A program made the translations under genes and the position numbers. Below are positions 18,135-27,994 of a stretch of 33,036 bases of DNA, piece after piece; position 1 is the stretch's first letter; the number at the start of each line of letters is the position of its first letter. Under the pieces are notes generated by a model. The model saw only the letters and a list, made by a program, of their open reading frames with translations, searched no databases and had not been told where the DNA came from. The DNA lies in NCBI GenBank assembly GCA_937891735.1, contig CALAGR010000479.1, positions 1 through 33,036 of the forward strand. The letters run 5' to 3'. The stretch is from an uncultured Pseudomonadota bacterium. Its GTDB lineage: Bacteria > Myxococcota_A > UBA796 > UBA9615.

Positions 18135-20531
18135 CTACTCGCCCCAGAGCAGCTGGTTGAGGTCTCCCGGCTCCAGCAGACCCAGCGCCCCATGGGCCGC
18201 GCTGTCCTCGTCGAAGGCCGTGTGCTCCCCGTGTTCGTCGAGATCTGCGCTCCAGCGCGCGACCAGCAGCGGAACCGGGTCCGGCAGGTGGTCGCCGGTG
18301 TGGGAGTCCGTGCCGTGGTCCGCGGAGACCACGATTCGCAGCCCCTCCGAGATCTCGGGGTGGGCGCGGAGCATCCGCCCCAGCGCCGCGTCGGTGGCCT
18401 CGACGAACGCCTGCTTCTCCAGCGGGCGCCGGTCGTGGGCCGCGATGTCGGTTCCCTTCAGGTGCACGACGACCAGCCCGCGCCGCCCCAGCAGCGTGGC
18501 CGCCGCGTCGAACTTGCCGTCGATGTCCGTGTCCAGGTTGGCCGTCATGCCGGGACGGTGCACGGGCTGGAGCCCGAGGGCGCGGGCCACGCCCTGGGCC
18601 GTCGAGCAGCCGGTCACCATCGCCGCGTCCAGCGGGGAGAACGCCTGGGGCGCCAGGGCATGGCCCGAGCTTGCCCCGCGCGTGATCAGGCAGTTCGCGG
18701 GCATGAGCCCTCGCCGGGCGCGCTGGGCGTTGAGCGGGTGGGCCGCGAGGTTGCGGGAGACCACCGCCATGAGCTCGGTCAGGGCCGCCGCGGTGCGCTC
18801 GGCGCCGTCGCTCCCGTCCAGCGCCTGGCAGGGCTGGATGCGCTGATCGAGGGCGCTCGTGCCGGGGTCCGTGTCGCTGACCTCCTCGGAGAGGCCGTGG
18901 CCCCGGAGCATCACGACGACGCGGTGCTCCTGCGCTGGAAAGACGGAGCCCCGGATCTGGCCCGACAACGGCACGTTGCGCAGCGCCGCGAGCAGGTCGG
19001 AGGTGCCTTCGCGGATCCGCCCGGCGCGCCGGTCCACGAGCTCGCCCGAGGGCGACAGCGTCGCGAGGTTCCCCCGGAACACGATCGCGTCGGCGGACAC
19101 CCGGATCCCCAGCCCCATCGCCTCCAGCAGTCCCCGGCGCACGGGCGGGCCCGGGTCCGCCTGCGCTGCCAGCAGCGACATGAGGCCCTCGTCGGTCTCC
19201 GGGAGCGGGTTGCGGCCGGTGCCGGTCTGGATGCGACCCTGGCCGCCGACCGAGGCGAGCAGCTCCAGCGTCGGAGTCTTCGCCGCCCCGAGGGGCGTCA
19301 GGCCGCCCAGGGCCGCGTTGGGACGATCCGCCAGGCCGTCGAGGATCACGAACAGGGTGCGTGGAGTCAGGGGCCGGCGCTCCGGCGCGGGCTGCGTGGA
19401 CGCCCCGAACTCCAGGGTGCGGGAGAGCACGTCGATCATCTGATCGACCGTCGAGTCGAGATCGGCGTTGGGGATCACCACCGAGCCGTGGGTCTCCGCG
19501 TCGGCGAGCAGGTCCTCGTGGATCCAGCGCACCGCCTGGAACGAGTCGAGGTACGCGTCCGGCTGGCGCTGCGGCTGCTTGAGGGCCCGGATCGGGAAGC
19601 GTTCGCGGTGCGCCTTCGAGCTCGGTACGGCGAGCAGGATCCCCGCCACGACGGCGTCCACGTCGGCCGGCACGTAGTTGGTGAACGGCGGCCGGAGATG
19701 GGTGCCCTCCACGACCATGGACGCGGCCTCCCGGCCGGCCCGACGCACCAGCGCGCGGATCCCCACCGCGACCTGATCGGCCTGCTGGTGAAAGCCCGCC
19801 AGCACCCGCTCCTGGGGATCTGACAGCGCGTCCTTGCCCAGCGCCATGCCCCGGAAGCTGTGGTCGTGCAGGCCGGGCACCACCTCGCGCGACAACACCG
19901 AGCGCATCGCTTCCCGGACCATGTCCGTGCTCGTGACCGACGAGATCCCCAGGCGGAAGGCCAGCTCGGTGGCCAGGGTGCTCTTGCCCGTGCCCGTCGC
20001 GCCCCCGATGAGGACCACGACGGGTCGGTCGGAGCGGCGGATCGACGCCGTGAGAAGGTAGCGCCGGGCGGCCCGCTCGCCGAACTGGGAGGCCAGGACC
20101 TCGGACACCAGGGCCTCGGTCTGGGCCTCATCGACGGTGCCCAGGGGCAGGCCGTCCAGCCGGGCCTCCACCTCCCCGGTCAGGGCGAGCGCGTCGGCAG
20201 GATCGAGCCCCGCGGTGATGGCGAATCGCAGCAGCCGGTTTCTCGCGAACGACACGGGCCCCGTCGCGGGCCGCGCGCGCTCGGGGCCTGCGCCCTCAGA
20301 GGGGCTCGGGGCGTGCATGGCGGCGATGGCCTCGATGCGCGCTTCCAGATCCTCGGTGGTGATCTCCGCGACCCCGCGCAGGGCCTCCCTGAGCTGTGCG
20401 GAGCCGGCGAACGCGTCGTCCATGGGCACGCCGCGAGCGAGCAGCGCAGAGGTGATCATCCCGGTCTGGAAGCGCCAGGTCCCTTCGGACCCGACGACCA
20501 GCGTGCGTTTGCTTCGCTTCTTGCTGCCCAT
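18135..20531 (-). CDS. Fusion of 2-phosphoglycerate-kinase-like and archaeal-type phosphoglycerate mutase domains
   Basis: This is a single 798-residue protein. Residues about 8-66 and 89-160 resemble two ATP-cone units (RFQTGMITSALLARGVPMDDAF; FARNRLLRFAITAGLDPADALAL). Residues about 168-375 form a P-loop kinase domain with GGATGTGKST at 176-185 and the TDMVREAMR and LHDHSFRGM context of archaeal 2-phosphoglycerate kinase, which makes 2,3-bisphosphoglycerate from 2-phosphoglycerate. Residues 391-798 match archaeal-type cofactor-independent phosphoglycerate mutase (3PG to 2PG): FVILDGLADRP, FRGNLATL, VDRRAGRI, VSDTDPG, HLKGTDIAAHD and ADHGTDSHTGDHLPDPVP. At the nucleophile position the usual PGSD reads PETD (T446), so threonine would replace serine. 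ATG 20531 is chosen because earlier codons are intergenic in nature. The domain assignments are from recalled motifs; the kinase substrate is inferred. It is divergent from the alpha-glucan operon. Confidence 0.85.
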   Translation of the reverse strand: MGSKKRSKRTLVVGSEGTWRFQTGMITSALLARGVPMDDAFAGSAQLREALRGVAEITTEDLEARIEAIAAMHAPSPSEGAGPERARPATGPVSFARNRLLRFAITAGLDPADALALTGEVEARLDGLPLGTVDEAQTEALVSEVLASQFGERAARRYLLTASIRRSDRPVVVLIGGATGTGKSTLATELAFRLGISSVTSTDMVREAMRSVLSREVVPGLHDHSFRGMALGKDALSDPQERVLAGFHQQADQVAVGIRALVRRAGREAASMVVEGTHLRPPFTNYVPADVDAVVAGILLAVPSSKAHRERFPIRALKQPQRQPDAYLDSFQAVRWIHEDLLADAETHGSVVIPNADLDSTVDQMIDVLSRTLEFGASTQPAPERRPLTPRTLFVILDGLADRPNAALGGLTPLGAAKTPTLELLASVGGQGRIQTGTGRNPLPETDEGLMSLLAAQADPGPPVRRGLLEAMGLGIRVSADAIVFRGNLATLSPSGELVDRRAGRIREGTSDLLAALRNVPLSGQIRGSVFPAQEHRVVVMLRGHGLSEEVSDTDPGTSALDQRIQPCQALDGSDGAERTAAALTELMAVVSRNLAAHPLNAQRARRGLMPANCLITRGASSGHALAPQAFSPLDAAMVTGCSTAQGVARALGLQPVHRPGMTANLDTDIDGKFDAAATLLGRRGLVVVHLKGTDIAAHDRRPLEKQAFVEATDAALGRMLRAHPEISEGLRIVVSADHGTDSHTGDHLPDPVPLLVARWSADLDEHGEHTAFDEDSAAHGALGLLEPGDLNQLLWGE

Positions 20532-20605
20532 GCGCGACAGGATAGGCGACCTGCGAGCCACCGGGTACGGTCGCCCCCTGGACGGCGAGGGGCCCGTGGC
20601 CGCCC

Positions 20606-20634
20606 TTGTGGACCCGGTCGCCGCCCGCAATAAG
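20606..20634 (+). promoter_or_regulatory. Possible promoter of the alpha-glucan operon
   Basis: TTGTGG (20606-20611) and AATAAG (20629-20634) are separated by 17 bases, with three and four consensus matches. The start would be near 20641, leaving a leader of about 60 bases. A second -10-like TATGCT at 20660-20665 lacks a good -35. The 172-base divergent gap holds no gene. Confidence 0.35.
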
Positions 20635-20682
20635 AGGAACACATCCGGTTCGTCTCGCGTATGCTGCGCCCCCGGACGAAGC

Positions 20683-20703
20683 GTGACTCCAGTCAGAGTG
20701 ACT
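20683..20703 (+). promoter_or_regulatory. Alternating TGACT/AGTCA arms directly before the start codon
   Basis: TGACT (20684-20688), AGTCA (20691-20695) and TGACT (20699-20703) alternate, separated by two and three bases. The first two make a perfect 12-base palindrome, and the last two make a possible hairpin with a three-base loop ending immediately before ATG 20704. It could be a protein operator or an RNA structure affecting translation. There is no strong Shine-Dalgarno sequence here. Confidence 0.45.
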
Positions 20704-23166
<2,463 letters not shown>

Positions 23167-23178
23167 CTCCGGAGAACC

Positions 23179-24681
23179 ATGATGCGCCGCCTGCGGTTGG
23201 CAGTCCTGTTGCCCTTGCTGCTGCTGTGCCTGGACCCGGGTCCGGCGCACGCGGACGCGAGCTTTCGCCCGGCGAGCGTGGGTGGCTACTTCCGGATCAT
23301 GGCCCGCCCGGACTTCCAGGGCGGCAGCGGACGGCTGGGTCACTGGAACCTGTACGGACGCCTGCTCAACGAGGGCCCGTGGGCCGCGCTGGAGCTGCGC
23401 CTGCATCTGCTGCCCCAGGAGTCTGGTAGCCGCGCGGTCTGGACGAACCTGCACCTGCGCATCGAAGGCGGCTCCGTGCGCAACGCCGAGGCGTCCGGCG
23501 GCAAGCTCGGTGAGTTCTCCTTCAGCCAGCTGTACGTCGAGGCCGGCAACGTGCTCCTGGAGGGGGTGACCTGGCGGCTGGGTACGCTGGAGTACTGGTA
23601 CGGCGACCTGGGCTTGTACGACATGCGGCCCGCGGAGCTGTTCTTCCAGACCCTGGGCGTGTCCGCGAAGCTGCAGAAGGGGCCGGTGGAGCTGCTCCTG
23701 GGCTTTGGGGACTCCGGGTTCGCCATCGGGGGCTTTGAGTACTCCACGGTCCTGACCGCGGGTGGGGCGGTTCGGCTGCGCGCGCCCAAGCACCTGGAGA
23801 TCGGGCTCGGCGGGCAGGTCAACTACGAGCCGAAGGTGCAGGGCAACCGCAACGCCCCCTACGACACGCCCAACCTGGACTACGAGGACTGGACCCGGGG
23901 CGAGATCGTGGAGCGGTACCTCGAGGCGCGCCCCGAGCAGGAGGACTACTTCCCCAAGCCCGTCGCCACGAACTCCATGAGCTTCAAGGCGGTGGGGTAC
24001 CTGGGCTTCGGCGACCTCGGGCCCCTGAAGTGGAACTCCTTGTTCGTCAACATCCAGCGGCGCCACCACGACAAGTCCACCGTCGAGACCTTCGAGGGGC
24101 GCGAGTACGACCTGTTCGTGAAGTCGCTGACCGATGAGCGGTACGAGTTCAACCTGGGCAACGAGATGCAGCTCGAGATCGTGCCCGGGCGCTTCGACAT
24201 CGCCTGGGCGCTGCTGTATGGCACCCACTGGGACGCGGACAACGACGTCGCGCCGAGCGACTTCGACCGGGTGATCATGTCCACCGTGCTGCGCATGCAG
24301 GTCTACCTGTCTCCCGTGCTGCACCTGCTCGTCGAGTCCAGCGTGGCCCGGGAGAAGAGCCGCAACGGCAACGCCTACCGAAACCACGCGGACTCCATGT
24401 TCGAGTCGTCCGGGGGCCGGCCCGACCAGCGCGGCCTGGAGTTCGGCGACGCCGACACGCGCGTCACCTGGCAGGGGAAGGGCGGCGTCGTGCTGAGCCC
24501 TCTGGGAGCGGGCATCTACGTGCGCCCCTCGCTGCGCCTCCTGTACGGCGTGCAGTACTCCACGATGAACAACGCGTTCGGCAACAGCTTCGTCGAGACC
24601 CCGTCGCAGTACGCCCTGTTCGACACCGTCGAGCGTCACTGGCACCACGTGATCGCGCTCGAAGCGGAGGCCTGGTTTTGA
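23179..24681 (+). CDS. Maltoporin-like outer-membrane barrel (LamB type)
   Basis: This is a predicted carbohydrate porin of 500 residues. The signal peptide ends PAHA, and the mature start SFRPASVGGYFR resembles that of LamB-type porins. Many alternating strands follow, with a GRLLNEG/ALELRL segment and a RLGTLEYWYGDLGLYDMRPAE stretch that recalls the maltoporin RYYxRxDIHxxDF region. The protein ends in EAEAWF, with the terminal aromatic residue expected of Bam-inserted barrels. ATG 23179 is preceded by GGAG and lies 12 bases after the debranching enzyme stop; an ATG one codon later is an alternative. The stop overlaps the amylase TTG start. Its position between two extracytoplasmic glucan hydrolases supports maltodextrin uptake. 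The LamB assignment rests on weak motifs plus context. Confidence 0.78.
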   Translation: MMRRLRLAVLLPLLLLCLDPGPAHADASFRPASVGGYFRIMARPDFQGGSGRLGHWNLYGRLLNEGPWAALELRLHLLPQESGSRAVWTNLHLRIEGGSVRNAEASGGKLGEFSFSQLYVEAGNVLLEGVTWRLGTLEYWYGDLGLYDMRPAELFFQTLGVSAKLQKGPVELLLGFGDSGFAIGGFEYSTVLTAGGAVRLRAPKHLEIGLGGQVNYEPKVQGNRNAPYDTPNLDYEDWTRGEIVERYLEARPEQEDYFPKPVATNSMSFKAVGYLGFGDLGPLKWNSLFVNIQRRHHDKSTVETFEGREYDLFVKSLTDERYEFNLGNEMQLEIVPGRFDIAWALLYGTHWDADNDVAPSDFDRVIMSTVLRMQVYLSPVLHLLVESSVAREKSRNGNAYRNHADSMFESSGGRPDQRGLEFGDADTRVTWQGKGGVVLSPLGAGIYVRPSLRLLYGVQYSTMNNAFGNSFVETPSQYALFDTVERHWHHVIALEAEAWF

Positions 24682-26900
24682 TCCGTCGAGCTCTGCCGCT
24701 GTTGATTCTGATCCTCGCGAGCGGCTGCCTGCGCCGGGCGGAGCTGGTGCGCGCGCCGGCGCCGACGGCCGTGGCGGCGGTGTTCCTGTTCGATCAGGAG
24801 GACGACTCCGCGGTCCTGGAGGCACCCGAGTCCCTCGTCCGGGCGTGCACGTCGCTGCTCCAGGGGCACAACCTGCTGGTGGGGGCGCTGCCGACGGAGC
24901 AGTGGGCGGATGCGTTCGCGACCAGGCGCAGCACCCGTCAGCGCATGCTGTCCCTCTTCGAGCAGACGGACCAGGACGTGGTGCTGCTGGTCGAGACGCG
25001 GGCCCGGTTCGGCACCCTCATAGAGGGGCGCTATCGATGGACGGTGCCCGTGCAGCTGACCCTGGCCCGGAGGGGTGGCGAGGACTTCCCGGTTCAGGCG
25101 AGCGTGGAGGTGCCGGTCTTCCTGCGGTTCGCCCACGAGGGTGGGCTGGAGGCGGTGGAGGCTGCGAGCCCGACGATCACGCGGCGGCTGACCCGCATGG
25201 CGGACGAGCTCCTGGCCGAGGGGAGCAGGATCGGAGCCCGGCGTCGTCCGGCGGCTCCGGATCGGATGGCGGCGCGGGTCCCAGCCTCTGCCGACGCGAT
25301 CTACTTCGCCCTGCTGGACCGGCACCGCAACGGCGATCCGAGCAACGACGGCGACGTGGATCGGGCGGATCCCCAGGCGTTTCACGGCGGCGATCTGCGG
25401 GGCGTGATCGACGATCTCGACCGCCTCGCGGGCATGGGCTTTGCCAGCGTCTGGCTCAGCCCCGTGTGGCGCACGCGGGACGAGCGGATCGGACCCTGGG
25501 GGGCGTTTCACGGGTACTGGGTGCAGGATCCGGGGGCGGTCGATCCCCGCTTTGGCACCGCGGACGAGCTCGCCGAGCTGAGCGACGCCCTTCGGGACCG
25601 GGGCATGGGGCTGATCCTCGACATGGTGACCAACCACGTGGCCCCGGGCAGCCCGCTGCTCACGGAGCACCCCGACTGGTTTCATCACAACGGCGACATC
25701 ATCGACTGGAACGACCCGGTGCAGGTCGTGATCAACGACGTGCATGGCCTTCCGGATCTGGCCCAGGAGCTCCCCGCGGTGCGCGACTGGCTCGTGGGGG
25801 ACGGACAGGCCTGGATCGAGCGTGTGCATCCGGAGGGGTTCCGGCTCGACGCGGTGCGCCACGTGGGGCTCGACTTCTGGGCGGACTACAACCGCTCGAT
25901 GCGCGCAGTGGGGGGTGAGGATCTGACGCTGGTGGGCGAGCTCTTCGACGGGGATCCGGCCACGGTCGATCACTACTGGAGGACCGGCGGGTTCAGCGGG
26001 ATGTTCGACTTCCCGCTGCACTACGCGCTGCTCGATGTGCTGTGCGGGGATGCACCGGTGGGCAAGCTCGCCTCGGTGCTGGCCCAGGATCGCCACCACC
26101 CGGATCCAAGCCAGCTCGTGACCTTCCTCGACAACCACGACCTGCCCCGCGTCGCGTCGCGCTGCACGCCGGACGAGCTCGGTGGGGCGCTCACCGCCCT
26201 GCTGAGCCTGCGGGGGCGGCCCGCGATCACCTGGGGCACCGAGGCGGGACTGGACGGCGCCGAGGAGCCAGCCAACCGCGCGGACTTCCCCTGGGGGGAG
26301 GCTCGGCCCTGGGAGAAGCAGATCGTGCACGGGCTGAGCTTGCGCGCCGCGAATCCGGCCCTGCGATCCGCCCACCGGGAGGTCCTGTTCCTCGGAGACG
26401 CGCAGGTCGCGTTCCTGCAGCGAGCTCCGGGGGGCGACGACGCCGCGGTCCTGGCCGTCAACCGCGCAGATCGGGATTGGTCGATGGACCTGCCCAGCGG
26501 AGAGTGGCGGGACACCTCCCGGGGGGCCGTCGTGCGCAGCCCCGTCAACGTGCCCGCGCGGTCGGTGCTGCGGTTGCTGGGCCAGACGACCTACGCCCGG
26601 CTGGCGGGTCCGGCGAGCGTGTCGTTCCGCGTGACCGGGGCGCCCCTCGCCGACGGCGACGTGCTGCTCCTGGTGGGCAGCGGGCCGGAGCTCGGCAACT
26701 GGGACCCGATGGCCGGGCTCCTCGCGTCGGGACGGAGCGCCGCGACGCTGGCGACCGCGCAGGTGCCCGCTGGGTTCGTCATGGAGTACAAGTTCGTCGT
26801 GCTCGCCGCTGACGGCACCGTCACCTGGGAGCAGCGGGGCAACCGCTACCTGCTCGCCGAACCCGGCGCCTCTGAGATCGCCGCAACCTGGAGCGTCTGA
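24678..26900 (+). CDS. Lipoprotein GH13 alpha-amylase with C-terminal CBM20
   Basis: This 740-residue protein is predicted to hydrolyse alpha-1,4 glucans at the cell envelope. It starts with TTG at 24678, overlapping the porin stop as TTGA, with GGAGG upstream. The signal peptide ends LILASGC (lipid cysteine C17). Residues about 25-190 form a domain I do not recognise. The GH13 barrel (about 205-560) has DMVTNH at 315-320, nucleophile D391 in GFRLDAVRH, acid/base E421 in VGELFDG and HD at 487-488 in FLDNHD. Residues about 640-740 look like a CBM20 starch-binding domain, with VGSGPELGNWDP and YKFVVLAADGTVTWEQRGNR. All catalytic residues are present. It ends one base inside the malK start, so the four genes are one translationally coupled operon. 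Confidence 0.93.
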   Translation: MIRRALPLLILILASGCLRRAELVRAPAPTAVAAVFLFDQEDDSAVLEAPESLVRACTSLLQGHNLLVGALPTEQWADAFATRRSTRQRMLSLFEQTDQDVVLLVETRARFGTLIEGRYRWTVPVQLTLARRGGEDFPVQASVEVPVFLRFAHEGGLEAVEAASPTITRRLTRMADELLAEGSRIGARRRPAAPDRMAARVPASADAIYFALLDRHRNGDPSNDGDVDRADPQAFHGGDLRGVIDDLDRLAGMGFASVWLSPVWRTRDERIGPWGAFHGYWVQDPGAVDPRFGTADELAELSDALRDRGMGLILDMVTNHVAPGSPLLTEHPDWFHHNGDIIDWNDPVQVVINDVHGLPDLAQELPAVRDWLVGDGQAWIERVHPEGFRLDAVRHVGLDFWADYNRSMRAVGGEDLTLVGELFDGDPATVDHYWRTGGFSGMFDFPLHYALLDVLCGDAPVGKLASVLAQDRHHPDPSQLVTFLDNHDLPRVASRCTPDELGGALTALLSLRGRPAITWGTEAGLDGAEEPANRADFPWGEARPWEKQIVHGLSLRAANPALRSAHREVLFLGDAQVAFLQRAPGGDDAAVLAVNRADRDWSMDLPSGEWRDTSRGAVVRSPVNVPARSVLRLLGQTTYARLAGPASVSFRVTGAPLADGDVLLLVGSGPELGNWDPMAGLLASGRSAATLATAQVPAGFVMEYKFVVLAADGTVTWEQRGNRYLLAEPGASEIAATWSV

Positions 26901-27994
26901 TGGCCACCGTCGAACTCGACAAGGTCGGCAAGCTCTACGGCGCCACCCGCGCCATCTCGGACGTGTCCCTGTCGGTCGCGCAAGGGGAGTTTCTGGTGCT
27001 CGTGGGGCCGTCCGGCTGCGGCAAGTCCACGCTGCTGCGCATGGTCGCGGGGCTGGAGGAGATCAGCGAAGGGGAGCTCCGGATCGGCGGCGCGCGCGCC
27101 AACGAGAAGGCACCGCGGGACCGGGACGTGGCGATGGTGTTCCAGAGCTACGCGCTGTATCCGCACATGACGGTCCGGGACAACATGGCCTTCGGGCTCA
27201 AGGTGCGGAAGCAGCCGAAGGCCGAGATCGATCGACTGGTCGCCGACGCCGCCCGCATGCTGGAGCTGGAGCCGTTGCTGGACCGCCTGCCCAAGGCCAT
27301 GTCGGGCGGTCAGCGGCAGCGTGTCGCGATGGGTCGGGCGATCGTGCGGCAGCCGCAGGTGTTCCTGTTCGACGAGCCCCTGTCCAACCTCGACGCCGCC
27401 CTGCGCACGCAGATGCGGGGCGAGCTCAAGGCGCTGCACGCACAGCTCGGCGCCACGATGCTGTACGTGACCCACGACCAGGTCGAAGCGATGACGCTGG
27501 CGGATCGGATCGCGGTGCTGCGTCTGGGGGTGCTGCAGCAAGTGGGCACCCCCGTGGAGCTGTACGAGCGCCCCGCGAACCGGTTCGTCGCCGGCTTCAT
27601 CGGCTCACCCGCCATGAACTTCCTCGAGGGCCGCATCGTGGGCGGCGCGTTCGAGCACGGAGGGGTGACGGTGCCGCTGGGCCAGGCCATCCCGGCCTCC
27701 GAGGGGACCGACGTCGTGCTCGGGGTGCGGCCCCACGGGCTGGAGTTGAGCACCGATGGGGCTGGCTTTGCAGGGCGGGTGGGGCTCGTCGAGCTGACCG
27801 GCTGGGAGACCCATGTGCACGTGGACGTCGCTGGCGTCGAGCTGGTGGTGAGAGTCGAGACAGCAGGCTCCGCGGGCCGCATCCGCCAGGGTGACGAGGT
27901 CCGGGTGCGACCCAAGGCGGGAGCTGCCTACCTGTTCGAGCCAGGAGCCACCGGCGCGGCGTTGCTCCACCCCGGCGGCGCCGCGGCGTCCTAG
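26900..27994 (+). CDS. malK: MalK/UgpC-type sugar ABC transporter ATP-binding protein
   Basis: This is the cytoplasmic ATPase of a CUT1-type sugar importer. The 364-residue protein has Walker A GPSGCGKST at 36-44, the Q-loop FQSYALYPHM, the signature SGGQRQR at 135-141, Walker B VFLFDEP at 154-160 and the H-loop YVTHDQ. A C-terminal regulatory OB/TOBE part (about 235-355) is typical of MalK/UgpC/MsmK. MalK is favoured over UgpC only because it overlaps the amylase gene (TGATG) and closes the glucan operon. No permease or binding protein lies in the window, so it would serve a permease encoded elsewhere. The gene ends with a four-base convergent overlap with the kinase gene. Confidence 0.9.
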   Translation: MATVELDKVGKLYGATRAISDVSLSVAQGEFLVLVGPSGCGKSTLLRMVAGLEEISEGELRIGGARANEKAPRDRDVAMVFQSYALYPHMTVRDNMAFGLKVRKQPKAEIDRLVADAARMLELEPLLDRLPKAMSGGQRQRVAMGRAIVRQPQVFLFDEPLSNLDAALRTQMRGELKALHAQLGATMLYVTHDQVEAMTLADRIAVLRLGVLQQVGTPVELYERPANRFVAGFIGSPAMNFLEGRIVGGAFEHGGVTVPLGQAIPASEGTDVVLGVRPHGLELSTDGAGFAGRVGLVELTGWETHVHVDVAGVELVVRVETAGSAGRIRQGDEVRVRPKAGAAYLFEPGATGAALLHPGGAAAS

